Positions 53,069 to 64,000 of a DNA stretch of 64,000 nt are shown piece after piece (position 1 is the stretch's first letter; every line of letters starts with the position of its first letter). Below the pieces are notes generated by a model. That model searched no databases. It saw nothing but the letters and a program-made list of their open reading frames with translations, and had not been told where the DNA came from. Position numbers and translations under genes: made by a program. This stretch comes from Halichondria panicea (Eukaryota > Porifera > Demospongiae > Suberitida > Halichondriidae), in NCBI RefSeq assembly GCF_963675165.1, contig NC_087388.1, positions 1-64,000 on the forward strand. The letters run 5' to 3'.

Positions 53069-55871
53069 CTATTGTTTGAGATTGTTCTCTGCCTGAGCAA
53101 TGACCTCGAGTGTGGCTTTCACGTCCACCCTTTTGTTTAGTTTGACATAGCGTCTCTTCTTGACAGTGACAAGTGTTAGCCAATCAGGTGCTAGCTCACT
53201 CAGACAGTGGAGGTGGTCCGCCACACGCTCTGTGCATGAGTGAGACAAACCATTAATCACACACATGCATCATGCATCATACACACACAGCTCTGTTCAC
53301 AGAAACTGGGCGACCCAACTTCCCAGAGAAAGAATTGTAAAGAAAGGTCCCCAAGAGGAAATCGAACCCATGCTTATCTATCATCTAATCTACTAAGCCA
53401 TCACCCCAACCACTAAGCCACACCTACACTGTACTAATACTGTATAGACTTATAGTGCACAACCCAACAGAAATTGCAGAAAAACAACCAATCAACCTGG
53501 CAAGCTACTTCCTTCACTAGCACAGCACAGGCGGTGTACAGTGCTCACCTGGGGCCATCCTAGAGAGGGTGGAGTCAGACACTTTACTCACTACGTCCTC
53601 CCAGCAGAGAGACGCTTTCTTCTCGACCACAAACAGGCAACGGAGGATACGCACAAACTCTGGTAACCTAGCAACCATCTCAAGCCTCCGTTCTTTGACA
53701 GGATCTCGTGTGATTGTTGCTCGAGCCTTTGTTGCCTCCTTTGCACGTATCTGTGCGTGGGCGAGAATATTAATAGAGATAAAGTTGTTTCATACATGTA
53801 CATGCATCCATACCATATCCAGGAGGTCTGGGGAGATTCCCTTGAGAGCAAGGGGTGTGGCTATGGACAGAGGGGTTGTGGCCTCTTGTACCACCCCCTG
53901 ACAAGCATCTGATAGTGCAGAGGTCACTCTAGGGGTCAATCGAGAGCCAACCTCACGCAACACATCAGCTGCTCCAGTATAGCTCTCTGTGGGGACGGAG
54001 GCATTAGTATGGGAGGGAGTACACACACACACACCACCTTGTAATGGTGGTTGTGGTAGGGAGTATGGGGAGTATGGGGGGGGGGGAGTACACACACACA
54101 CACCACCTTGTAATGGTGGTTGTGGTAGGGAGTATGGGGGGGGGGGAGTACACACACACACCACCTTGTAATGGTGGTTGTGGTAGGGAGTATGGGGGGG
54201 GGGGAGTACACACACACACACCACCTTGTAATGGTGGTTGTGGTAGGGAGTATGGGGGGGGGGGGGAGTACACACACACACCACTACACACACACACCAC
54301 CTTGTAATGGTGGTTGTGGTAGGGAGTATGGGGGGGGGGGGGTATGGGGGGGAGTACACACACACACACCACCTTGTAATGGTGGTTGTGGTAGGGGTGA
54401 TTCAACCACCTCTGGCAGACTGTCCAGATTGAAGTCAGGATGCCAACGCTGTACTTTGTCCTCTGGGATACTCAATGGAGGATCGAGAGATAATAGGAAC
54501 GTCTTGTGATGCTCTCTCACCACAGACACAAGGCCGTCATGAAATACCTTCCTTCTCTTAATTAGATCAGCTGGCTTCAGGGCCTCAGACGACACATCAG
54601 TGACACACTCGAGGGTGAGTTGGTAACCAGTATCATAGCAACCAGGGATGCTCTTCTCTTGCCGGAACTTGAAGGCTGTGGGATGGACTGTCTTGATCTG
54701 GGCAAGATTACGCACTTCAAAATCTCTGCAATAAAAAACATTGTCATCAATTCAAAGAGCTACTAAATGCACATTTTAGCTGTGAAAATGGACAATCCCA
54801 ACTGCTGTAGTTATGAGCAGTCAAATGAAACACTGAGTATCCTAGCAACCAGATAGTGGCTTCACCTTCGAGACATTTTTTGTACTGCTTTCTTTAGTTT
54901 ATTGAATGTTGCCATCTCCTGTCTCTTGTGCAACATGTTGACCACTGTGTCTGTGCAGCGAAACCTCTCTGCTAGGAGGGCATAGGAAGGGGGGAGGGGC
55001 AGGTCAGAGGTCAACGGCACAGGCTCTGCTAGTGATTGCAAGCGCTTGTAAGCAGGCACTTTACTGCAAGAGAGGATATGATGCACACACACACACACAC
55101 TGAGTATAACCACCTCCTGCCTGTCTCCTTGGTGGGACTCTGTATCTCCAGACACCTGAACTCTTTAATCGCAGGGGCCCTCTCTTTGATTGCATTGATT
55201 GCAGGGGCTCTCTGTTTCTCTTCTCTGGTGGGTAGTGCCAGCTCGTGTGCTGACAGTCGATGCATCTCTGCCACCATCTCGCGTCTTGACTGTGAGGTGT
55301 GTGGTGTGTGTGAGGTGTTCTTGACAGGGCTCTTGAGTTGGGCCAGTTGAACAAGAGCAGCTCCCCGAGAGGTGGGGGGTCTGGGAGGGTGTGTGGGGGG
55401 TCTTTTGGGGGGCGTTGAAGGGAGGGTAGCTCCTCGGGGGGTGGGGAGGTGTGACTTTAGTGCAGACAGTTTGGTCATTGTATCGGGACATGGGGACAAT
55501 TGTAACGAGGGGGTGACATCAGAGGGAGGTGGTGTTGTGACCTTTGAACTATCGGCTTGTTCACCAGGTGCTGGAATGTCAGACTTGGCAGCTTCGGCTA
55601 TGACATCAAACAGATCTTGTAGTGATCGCTGCCCCTTGGCATGGCTAGTCTTGCTTCTCCTTGTACCAGCTCTCCTTGTCCTACTACTACTACTGGTGGC
55701 CTTGCTAACAGAGGTAGCTGTAGAGGTGGTGGCCTTGCCAACAGGCTGTGAGGTGGTAGTGGTAGAGTCCTCCACGAGACTGAGCTTCCGTCTCTTGATA
55801 GAGGCGGCATGGTCTTCAGTAGTCCTCCTCTTTTTGGAGGGGAAGTAGCCGCTTATAGAGCTCTGGGCCAT
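53069..55871 (-). CDS. CDT1: DNA replication licensing factor CDT1
   Basis: About seven exons. CDT1 loads MCM2-7 at origins and is destroyed in S phase. The first exon starts MAQSSISGYFPSKKRR: QSSISGYF fits the PCNA-interacting PIP box, though the TD pair of the strong PIP degron is SG here. KRRKLSL is a cyclin-binding RxL motif. A long disordered Ser/Thr/Pro region has many TP sites. The geminin-binding winged helix follows (VPAYKRLQSLAEPVPLTSD; RCTDTVVNMLHKRQEMATFN; LAQIKTVHPTAFKFRQEKS; LSIPEDKVQRWHPDFNLDSL). The C-terminal MCM-binding winged helix has ARLPEFVRILRCLFVVEKKA and HCLSELAPDWLTLVTVKKRR and ends AENNLKQ. Introns hold a minisatellite and a tRNA-like relic. Confidence 0.94.
53342..53422 (-). 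repeat. tRNA-derived SINE fragment or tRNA relic
   Basis: In a CDT1 intron, on the same strand as the gene. TGGCTTAGTGGTTGGGGTG resembles a pol III A box and, about 60 nt on, GGGTTCGATTTCC resembles a B box. The T and acceptor stems do not pair well, so this is not a working tRNA. Downstream sequence to about 53290 may be the SINE body. Confidence 0.6.
54003..54395. repeat. 58-72-bp minisatellite at a CDT1 splice donor
   Basis: Six units, each with CACCACCTTGTAATGGTGGT and TGTGGTAGGGAGTATGGGG. The rightmost unit overlaps the end of the CDT1 exon that reads PLPQPPLQG (minus strand), so exon end and donor have been copied five more times. Confidence 0.85.
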
Positions 55872-56031
55872 CTTTATAGCACCTTCTACTTCGAACTCGC
55901 TAACTCTGCCTACCAGACACGCCCCCTTTTACAAACGCTAGAGACACGCCCAATTCAACTTATTATGCATAATACAAAAAATTAATTATTATGTGCAAAA
56001 AATGGGAATTAAAAAAATTAATAACAAAGTG

Positions 56032-56400
56032 TCAGTTAATTCCAGCGATGGTGTCACTCTCCTCGTCACCTGCAGAGTGTACAAGCACAACAATAATAGG
56101 CATGCATCAAAACCCACGTTATGAATCATTTGGGTCTGAAATAAGCACATCATAACTATTTGTAGCACTATCAAAGAGCTACTCAATGTTGTTTGGACGT
56201 TATACACACAACACTCACATGTGGGCTGTGCCGTGTCCTGAGGCAATGAGGGGCTGCCCCCACTAATTAGTGCAGTCTCCCCTTCCATGACTCCAGTAGC
56301 CAGTGAGGAAGCTCCACTCATGCCACCCACCACTGCACCACTCAGCTCAGCCTTGGCCTTGAGGTCTCTGGCCAGCTTAGCTACCTGTGTGTCAATATTC

Positions 56401-56477
<77 letters not shown>

Positions 56478-57363
56478 ACACACTAACTCACTCTCTGGCA
56501 CGTGTGTACATGCTGACTGCATAGCGTACTGCTGACGCGGCATCTCTGTACTTCTCTTCAGTCTCATGAAGCTCTGCTGTTGACAGGTAATACTGAGCAG
56601 CTTTACGAGGAGAGATTGCCTCCACCAGTCTGTGTGAGGGGGTGGTGTGAGGGTGTGTGTTAAGTGGAGGGAGTCCCACTCACTTTGCGGCTTTCCTAAG
56701 TACTTGTCCTGCTGTGTCGGCATGTCCACTCTCATGATACATAGCACTGGCACGCTCCAGACACTCTGAGCTGTCCTCCATTCTCCCTTGCTCCTATACA
56801 CAGAGGGGAGCATAGACAGTTAATGTAGCTACACATGAACACACCTTGCATAGATTGGCAGCTTGCTCTAGAGACCTGTGTGAGAAAGAGTAATGTACAC
56901 ACACACACACACAGTGAAGGGATACTTACTTGCCAGCACTGAATAGACTGTCTGAGAGCTCAGGAAATACAACACACACACCGTTGACTACTATGCCTCT
57001 ACACACGTACACACACTACTAGTACTAGTTGAGGATACGCATGATTCCGATAGTAAATCTCAGCAGCTCTCTCATAGGCATCTTTTGATTTATCCAAAGC
57101 TTTAGCATTTCTGAAACACAGTGCTACGTGTGTGTGCATGGCATGACAGGACACAGAGGAGGGGGAGAGTGTCTTACCAGCTTTATCAAATGCATGAGCA
57201 GCTCCATCAAGATCAGCATTCCATTTCAGCCAGTTGGTCTTGAGACTATAAGGCAGGCAGTTAACTCAGACACACACCACTCAGGCACTCACCATTTCTC
57301 AGCCTCTGCTATTAGCTTGTCACCCTCGGCTACTTTAGCAGCATTCACAGTAGTTGTAGCCAT
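56032..57363 (-). CDS. NAPG: Gamma-SNAP, apparently lacking its second half
   Basis: SNAP proteins link NSF to SNARE complexes after membrane fusion. Exon 1 (57292-57363) is MATTTVNAAKVAEGDKLIAE with EAEK. Then come CLKTNWLKWNADLDGAAHAF, ALCFRNAKALDKSKDAYERA, SLEQAANLCKEQGRMEDSSE, ERASAMYHESGHADTAGQVL and KAAQYYLSTAELHETEEKYR, i.e. TPR-like helices matching the first half of gamma-SNAP. After YAVSMYTRARE the next exon I can find reads VAKLARDLKAKAELSGAVVG and then a Gly/Ser-rich tail ending GDEESDTIAGIN. About 100 residues (the later helices) are missing; a 75-bp CA run sits in that intron. Estimated about 260 residues against about 310. It may be a real short form, a gene deletion, or an assembly gap. 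Confidence 0.78.
56401..56475. repeat. (CA)n microsatellite
   Basis: About 37 CA dinucleotides in the NAPG intron where exons seem to be missing. Confidence 0.95.
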
Positions 57364-57467
57364 TGATTTACTTTTTTTAACAAACTTTTGTATGGTAAAG
57401 GTCGGAGATAAGCTAAAGTGTTGTATATTTGTATAGGTAGCTGCTAAGTGGCGATTTTCAATCGCAA

Positions 57468-57549
57468 GCTGCGATGGCCGAGTGGTTAAGGCGTTGGACT
57501 TGAAATCCAATGGGGTCTCCCCGCACAGGTTCGAACCCTGTTCGCAGCG
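57468..57549 (+). tRNA. tRNA-Ser (UGA)
   Basis: An 82-nt gene with a perfect 7-bp acceptor stem (GCTGCGA/TCGCAGC) and discriminator G. It has a GCC/GGC D stem and an anticodon arm TTGGA-CTTGAAA-TCCAA giving anticodon TGA. The long variable arm (GGGG-TCT-CCCC) is typical of Ser tRNAs, and the T arm is ACAGG-TTCGAAC-CCTGT. No intron and no encoded CCA. A T run (TTTTTTT) at 57558 is the pol III terminator. It lies between the divergent NAPG and CHMP1 genes. Confidence 0.97.
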
Positions 57550-57860
57550 ACAACCGTGATTTTTTTATCCTTTTAAGCATTTGAGCTAAGATCGTATTTT
57601 TACTAGGATGCAAATTATTTCTACTTCGAATTCAAGACCTAGGCGTGGATTGAAGCACTGTTTAAGTGGGAGGGGCTCAAATTAACCGGAATGGAACTAA
57701 AGAAAGTCATGTGAAGTGCTGCAAAGCATTAATTAGTTCCATTTACAGTAGGAAGGCGTGGTCTTCAGTTAGAGCTACACAATTTCAGTTTTCAGTGCAG
57801 TCTAGTACAGTATCTGTACAGTATAGTATAGTATAGTGGCTAGTAGACGTCTCTAGCATA
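57550..57860. other. Upstream region of CHMP1
   Basis: Apart from the pol III terminator at 57558-57564 it holds no gene. Short repeats of TACAGTA and TATAGTATAG occur at 57805-57840, 20-55 bp above the CHMP1 start. Confidence 0.4.
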
Positions 57861-59667
57861 ATGTTTTCCTCCAAACCAAAGTTAGAAGGTAATCAGCTAT
57901 AAGCTATAATTTTATGTATCTTCAATTCTAGAGAAAGCAATAGGAACTGTATTCTCAGTTCATATGCTCACTGTTGTCACACACACACACACCCATTCAC
58001 TGTGTACCTGCCTGGACTTTAGACACCCTCTTCACACTCAAGGTAAACACTCTTAACACTTATACGAGCAGTACTACCACCCCCCATACACACCCACACA
58101 CACACAGTTCACAACCAAGCAGATGGAAAGAGCCTCTAGGAAGTGTGAGAAAGAAGAGAGAGCCCAGAAAGCTAAGGTGACCAAGGCTCTGAAGCAGGGC
58201 AACACAGAGGGAGCTCGGATATACGCTGAGAACGCAATACGGAAGAAGAATGAAGGTCTCAACTATTTGAGAATGGCTGCCAGGATTGACGCAGTGTCCA
58301 GTAGAGTACAGACTGCCATGATGACCAAGGAGGTGTGTGTGGGGGGAGGGGTAGGGGGGGTCAATGTACTGCTAGAATCACACTGGTTGTATAATGGAAG
58401 TATGTCATTGAGGCCAATGTTATGTACAGTGTACTCATGATTCCCCCCTTCCCTCAGATATCCAAACAGATGGGAGGTGTGGTGAAGGGACTGGACAAGG
58501 TGGTGGCCTCTATGGACCTAGAGAAGGTGGGTGGAGTCTCAATTAGTAGCAGCAACTTCAGTCTTGTCTTTTATACAGATTTCTTCGACAATGGCAAAGT
58601 TTGAGGGTCTGTTTGAGGACCTGGACACGCACACTCAAGTGATGGACTCTGCTATGAGCACAGCCACCACTCTGTCCACTCCACAGGACCAAGTAGAGGC
58701 TCTCATGACCAGGGTACAATATAATTATATAAGAATGATCAGTTAATTCCCATCATTATGGGCTAAGTATTACACTCTCCTCTGGATAGGTGGCGGAAGA
58801 GAATGGTTTGGAGGTGATCCAACAGCTGTCCGACAATCCTGTTGCCACGGGAACCCCTCAGACGGGGGAGGGGGCTACACTGACTACAGACCAGGAAGAT
58901 CAACTATCACGAAGGTGGGTACAGTACAAGCACTAACATAGTATAGTGACGTCTGTCTATTGTGGCCACTCTCTATAATACAGGCAGGTTAATGGGCCCC
59001 ACAGCCTGTACAGTAGAACCTCGGTTATCCGGACACCTTGGTTCCAGAAGCAGGCCGGATAAGTGAATATGCCGGATAATTGAATAGATAAACCACGCCT
59101 TGATCCACCCACTTTATTGATAAACAGCAGTGCCGCATGGTTGTCTGCGCATGCGCAGAAGATAAGCAGGCATGTCTCCATGGTAACAGCTGCAATGCGC
59201 ATGCGCATTTGAGGGACACGCCCATTTTCTGATCTGATAAAAAGAAAACTGCCAAGCCGGATAATCGAGGTTCCGGATAATGGAGGGCCGGATAATCGAG
59301 GTTCTACTGTATAGCATGTGTTTGGACTGTGTTAGCAGGCCATCTGCTGGACAATCCCCCTCCCATACACACATGCTCTGGACAATGTACCATCACTTAT
59401 CCCCCTCCCATAAACACATGCTCCGGACAATGTACCATCACTTGTCCCCCCTCCCATACACACATGCTCTGGACAATGTACCATCACTTATCCCCCTCCC
59501 ATAAACACATGCTCCGGACAATGTACCATCATTTGTCCCCCCTCCCATAAACACATGCTCCGGACAATGTACCATCACTTATCCCCCCTCCCATACAATG
59601 TACCATCACTTGTCCCCCCTCCCATACACACATGCTCAGATTGGCAGCACTAAGACAGCCCAACTAA
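57861..59667 (+). CDS. CHMP1: ESCRT-III subunit CHMP1
   Basis: Seven exons: 57861-57888, 58023-58042, 58108-58332, 58458-58526, 58579-58713, 58790-58914 and 59640-59667, summing to 209 residues with phases in register. CHMP1 is a late ESCRT-III subunit that recruits VPS4 in endosomal sorting and cytokinesis. [20 protein letters not shown] is followed by [40 protein letters not shown] and [20 protein letters not shown], and then SMSSATT-like [18 protein letters not shown]. It ends [12 protein letters not shown], a MIM1 motif for VPS4 binding. The start and the tiny second exon are set by family match. AATAAA is at 59774. The sixth intron contains a pogo-like MITE and a minisatellite. Confidence 0.96.
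59011..59309. mobile_element. Pogo/Tigger-like non-autonomous transposon
   Basis: A 299-bp element with ends CAGTAGAACCTCGGTTATCC and GGATAATCGAGGTTCTACTG, flanked by TA. The terminal CAGTA and TTATCCGG words are typical of pogo/Tigger elements. GCCGGATAA repeats several times near both ends. No transposase ORF. It lies in a CHMP1 intron. Confidence 0.9.
59345..59638. repeat. 45-bp minisatellite, CHMP1 intron
   Basis: About six units of CCCCTCCCATACACACATGC plus TCTGGACAATGTACCATCAC, running right up to the acceptor of the last exon. Confidence 0.9.
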
Positions 59668-60015
59668 CAACCCCGCAGCAGATGACATGAACTCTGACCT
59701 CATGAACTGTTCTAGTGTACTTCGTGTTGTACACATTAATTAATTGTTGCATTAATTATTTTTAAACAAATTCAATAAAGTTATTGTATAGTACTTATCT
59801 TATGCATGTGATCGTGATACAATTCGACAATAATTGATATGGTAATTCAAGTACAGATTATATACATGCATGTCACGATATATATGAAAGCTGGCCTAAC
59901 AAAAGTGATAAATTGCCAGCTAGTGAGAAATGAAAAAATGTGTGGAATAGTACATATAATATATGTAGCTGTGAGATAGTTATGTTCAGTTTGTTAAACA
60001 GAGCAGCAGTGGTAA

Positions 60016-61361
60016 CTAAAGGATGGACTGGTACTTGACAGCGAACATGATCCAGACAGCACACCTGTCCTCAGGATAAGGGAATACCCTCACTCTGAGT
60101 GCTAGCCTCACACTGTCTCCCTGGCAACCCACCACCTCTGCACACACTGGAGACCTGGAGAAGGGGTCATGAGACACATCATTAAAGCAAGTATATATAA
60201 CACAAGGAGAAACCATTCAGTACAGATCATAAATACAACAGGAAGATATTGCTGACAAATTATTGCCAACAATCAACAATGAATTATTCAACAAATACTG
60301 TATGTATCTATTAGGTAACTTCATATTGAACAGAGCACAGATGCCCATGCAGACACACACACTGACCTGAGACAGATGCCCAGCTATGCACACAGACACA
60401 CAGACACACACTGACCTGAGACAGATGCCCAGCTATGCACACAGACACACACACACACTGACCTGAGACAGATGGCGAAGGCTCTGTGTGGGTCCCTGTG
60501 AAGGAGCTGGAGGGGAAATCCCTTGAACGAGTGACCATCTGGTACAATGTTTCTGATGGAGTCCTGAAACTCCTCGTTGCTAATGCCTCCCACTCCTAGA
60601 CAACGCTCCATCTCGTACGAGGCTAGGGCGGGGCTAAGGAGGTAGCAAAGGTCATCATCCCACACTGTACTCAAGCACAGGTCCTGGATAGGGGGCGAGG
60701 AGAAGCCACTCAAAAGCACACATAACACCAGGCATAGCCACATACAGCTAGTGTACATATCCACCCACTCACTCTTCTGTGTTGCACTGTGAGCGCTCTG
60801 AGCTGTGTCTCTAGCTGATGACTAGCCAACCCATGGTCCACTCCACTGGGCAGGAGGGGGGGGATGCTGCCACTACACTGCAGGCTAGTCACAGACCTGA
60901 GGGAACACACACAAACAGTTGACATTCTTATAATGGAATCTGCTATATACATATACCAGGACCCTATGAATCTGTCAATCAGTTTTTAAATTGGATAATC
61001 AAACCTCTCTACACCAACAGCTGACATTTGGGAATGCTGGATTTGTACAGAACTCACAACATTGGAATGGTATAATATTATTATGATAGCTCCACAGGAG
61101 ACAGACCTGATAGCCTGGTGGCTCATGTGCTTCCATAGTGCTTCATTGTCCAGTTGGAAGGAGACAGTCAATAGAGAGTCAGTGGATTGTGTGTTGGCAA
61201 GAAAGCTCTTATGATTGAAGATGCAGCCTATGGTACGGTAGGGGTGTGCTGGAGGAGGGTGGGCCCTTCCTGCATGAGTGGACTGGTCGAATATAGCATG
61301 ACTGTATCTGTAGAGGGAAGAGTGGGTGCGTGCGTGCATGCGTGTGCGTGCGTGTGTGTGT

Positions 61362-61403
<42 letters not shown>

Positions 61404-61458
61404 CGTGCGTGCGTGTGTGTGTGTGCGTGCGTGCGTGCATGCGTGTGTGTGTGTGTGT

Positions 61459-61523
<65 letters not shown>

Positions 61524-61524
61524 T

Positions 61525-61578
<54 letters not shown>

Positions 61579-63762
61579 TGTAAGTACACAAACAGATTCA
61601 GTTTCAACACTTGTAACCACCTAACCTTTGACCTGTGATGCTCTCCCAGAAGGTAACAGATCCATCATAGCTAAGGGTCATGACCCACGTGTGGCCCACC
61701 CCTTTGACCTTTGACCCCACACAGACATAAGCATCGAGGCCAAATCCAAGCAGTAGACTACACAGTAGCACACAGTGGTCTTCAATACACTGGAGGTATT
61801 GTGGATAGTGTGGGTGTGTAGGGGGGGGGGCAGTCAGAGCGTGGGTGTGTGTAGGGGGGGGGCAGTCAGAGTGTGGGTGTATGTAAGGGGGGCAGTCAGA
61901 GTGTGGGTGTGTGTAGGGGGGGCAGAGCGTGGGTGTGTGTAGGGGGGGCAGTCAGAGCGAGGGCAGCTAAGGAGAGCACACAATTCTATAAAGATAGCTG
62001 TACGGGAGCTTACCCCCTTCCTCTGTGTCAGTAGTGTGTGGTGGGTGGTCCACACTTGAGCACAAGCTCCTTCATTGCCAACACTGCTCGTCTTCTCAAA
62101 TGGAAACAAACTCACAAACCTACAAACGTTAATATAATTATAATGCACACACTGATCTAAGATTCCTAAACCCCGGTCAAATTGGCAAATACTTTTATTT
62201 CTCAAATAGAACTTTGATGACACCATTTGAAAGGTATTTTTCTAAGCTTTCAGAAAATCATAATATTTTAAACTTTGGATCCACAAAATTTAAGTTATGA
62301 CAGCTGAAATAAATTGATTGAACGGAGGGGGTGGGGGTGTAGTTGAACATCTTTCAACAGCCATAACTTCAGTACAGTTGATCCAATGTCAAATTTTTTA
62401 TGATTTTCTGAAAGCTTAGGAAAATACCTTTCAAATGATGTATTTCAATCCAAAATTTCATAAGGGCCCTAATTTGTCATTTTTCGGCCTCGGACCATGG
62501 GCTATAATCCATGGTACGGTCAAATTGGCAAATTCTTTTATCTCTCAAATATGAACTTTGATGACACAATTTGAAAGGTATTTTTCTAAGCTTTCAGAAA
62601 ATCATAAAACTTTTGACTTTGGATCCACAAAATTTAAGTTATGACAGCTGAAATAAATTGATTGAACAGAGGGGGTGGAGGTGTAGTTGAACATCTTTCA
62701 ACAGCCATAACTTCAGTACAGTTGATCCAGTGTCAAAATTTTTATGATTTTCTGAAAGCTTAGGAAAATACCTTTCAAATGATGTATTTCAATCCAAAAT
62801 TTCGTAAGGGCCCTAATTTGTCATTTTTCGGCCTCGGACCATGGGCACATGGGTACGGCCAAATTGGCAAATACTTTTATCTCTCAAATATGAACTTTGA
62901 TGACACCATTTGAAAGGTATTTTTCAAACATTTTTAACATTGGATCGATTGATTAAACAGAGGGAGTGGTGCAGTAACACAATGATTAGCTAATGCTTTG
63001 TAATCATAAGCACACACCCACACGCCCCCTCACCTTGCTGCATGGCGAGGGCTGTCCAATAGTCTCCCTGCTCTGAGGGGGTGGATGTACGTGCACACAA
63101 GATGGCTTCCCCCGCTCTCATCCCGGGCAAATATCTTAACCAGTCTCTGAGAATGAGACGCTCGTATCTCCAAATATTCCCTCCACCATTGTTTCGTGTA
63201 GATCAGGAACAAACGATCTCTTTCATCCTTTCGTTGTTTCTCAATCCCAAGTTGTGCTTTAAGCATATCAGAGTGAATAACTTGATCCTTTGATCTGGGA
63301 AGAAGCTCTAACTTGATATCTATAATCCCGGCTGGTATACTAGCTTGACTCCCCACCCCAGTCAGCTCTACACTAGTGAGAGTGCTACCAGACCTCTCTG
63401 TCAGGACACTCCGCCACTCAACACGACTAGTGCCAACAGTTTCTGTGCTTGAGTTGGAGAGTGTTCGTGTGAGAACTAGATGGATAGGGTTGCCTAGCGA
63501 CAGAGCCTCGGTATAGGATAAAGAGTGGGTAGATTGACTGCTCAGTTCTAATAGGAATGCTTCGTTGATGGTTGGATCACATGAGCACGGGATGGACTTG
63601 GAGTGGAAGCGCTGGTTTTGGAAATGAACATGCAGAGTGAAAGTTGGTTGACAATCAGAACAAGGATTGTCTGTGAGATGTTCGATAAAAGCACGGCCTC
63701 CAGTCACTTTTAGGAGGAGACAGCGCTTGTGGAGTGGGTGTGGTTTAGGGGGCTCTGTGGGT

Positions 63763-63799
<37 letters not shown>

Positions 63800-64000
63800 T
63801 GTGCAAGGGAGCTCATGTTATGTACTGTACATGTATGGCACATTATAATACTAATAGCGTAACTATGGACTAGGCAAGTACAGATAATACATAGATCTTA
63901 CCCTCCACACCGCCCACACACTGATCCTCCACTATGGCCCCACCCCCTCTTGTCTCAGTGACCTCTGACCCCTGACTCAGTCCGCTGAGGTCCAGTGTGT
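60016..64000 (-). CDS. CEP76: Centrosomal protein CEP76 (5' end outside window)
   Basis: About ten exons visible. CEP76 limits centriole reduplication. The exon at 63030-63770 has a C2-like region: CLLLKVTGGRAFIEHLTDNP, FHSKSIPCSCDPTINEAFLL, YTKQWWREYLEIRASHSQRL, VKIFARDESGG and HPLRAGRLLDSPRHAAR. The transglutaminase-like fold follows: CIEDHCVLLCSLLLGFGLDA, VGHTWVMTLSYDGSVTFWES and HPYRTIGCIFNHKSFLANTQ. The conserved end is VWDDDLCYLLSPALASYEME, GISNEEFQDSIRNIVPDGHS, FKGFPLQLLHRDPHRAFAIC and RVRVFPYPEDRCAVWIMFAV, finishing KYQSIL at 60016. A further upstream exon (about 63903-64000, EDQCVGGVEG) touches the window edge. Convergent with CHMP1. Confidence 0.95.
61325..61578. repeat. (TG)n / TGCG microsatellite
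   Basis: A 250-bp run of TG with interspersed TGCG blocks in a CEP76 intron. All frames are open by composition; not coding. Confidence 0.95.
61810..61965. repeat. 32-bp minisatellite, CEP76 intron
   Basis: Five units with GTGGGTGTGTGTAGGGGGGG plus CAGTCAGAG. Confidence 0.88.
62170..62960. repeat. Foldback repeat family, CEP76 intron
   Basis: Two and a half units of the dispersed family (arms ATTTGAAAGGTATTTTTCTA and CATCTTTCAACAGCCATAAC, centre CGGCCTCGGACCATGGGC), all in one orientation, spaced about 340 bp apart. Confidence 0.88.

Noticed and set aside
53342-53422. A second functional tRNA gene
   Set aside because: A-box and B-box words are present, but the acceptor and T stems do not pair; kept only as a SINE or tRNA relic.
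61187-61624. ORFs made of Cys-Val or Thr-His repeats
   Set aside because: Composition of a TG/CA microsatellite on both strands inside a CEP76 intron; the same applies at 24874-25427, 35862-36095, 50033-50494 and 54004-54509.

Overview
The window is the end of a chromosome from an animal, and the sequence fits a demosponge best. The first kilobase is a terminal array of CCCTAA units, so the outward strand reads TTAGGG as in most animals. All genes are split by short GT-AG introns. The gene set (CEP76, NDC1, gamma-SNAP, SAMHD1, CDT1, mitochondrial LeuRS, CLPTM1L) is that of a metazoan with centrioles. Gaps between genes are often only 100-300 bp, many genes are divergent or convergent pairs, and introns are full of CA/TG runs, minisatellites and small inverted-repeat elements. 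The sponge assignment is an inference from compactness, not a proof.

Layout. 1-1002 is telomere. 1003-2486 is a 31-bp satellite directly against it. 2487-5680 is AT-rich subtelomere with a 96/103-bp satellite and a small inverted duplication. 5682-10420 holds about six tandem units of 690-716 bp carrying a repeated 96-codon ORF. 10574-14210 is three copies of a 1.21-kb repeat. From about 15.2 kb ordinary genes begin and run to the right edge without a long break.

Genes in order: cytochrome b5 (-), dolichol kinase (-), dynein light chain roadblock (+), three ML/NPC2-like secreted lipid-binding genes plus one broken copy (+), SAMHD1 (-), SLC52A riboflavin transporter (+), a single-pass Ig-like membrane protein (-), tyrosine aminotransferase 1 (-), cytochrome b5 paralog (+), a TMX-type thioredoxin-fold membrane protein (+), mitochondrial leucyl-tRNA synthetase (-), NDC1 nucleoporin (-), CLPTM1L scramblase (+), tyrosine aminotransferase 2 (-), CDT1 (-), gamma-SNAP (-), tRNA-Ser(UGA) (+), CHMP1 (+) and CEP76 (-, 5' end cut by the window). 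These are mostly unrelated housekeeping genes, not a pathway cluster. The local duplications are the ML genes, the two TAT genes and the two CYB5 genes.

The most unusual signals are: a shared promoter-proximal motif close to at least six start codons; a 95-bp near-identical exon-plus-intron patch between two otherwise divergent TAT paralogs; an intron-confined foldback repeat family with diverged arms; several different MITE families sharing CCGTA-type ends flanked by TA; a dinucleotide that differs in nearly every unit of the 0.7-kb subtelomeric array; and a gamma-SNAP gene that seems to lack its second half. Coding coordinates were built by hand from splice consensus and protein resemblance; no database search was possible.
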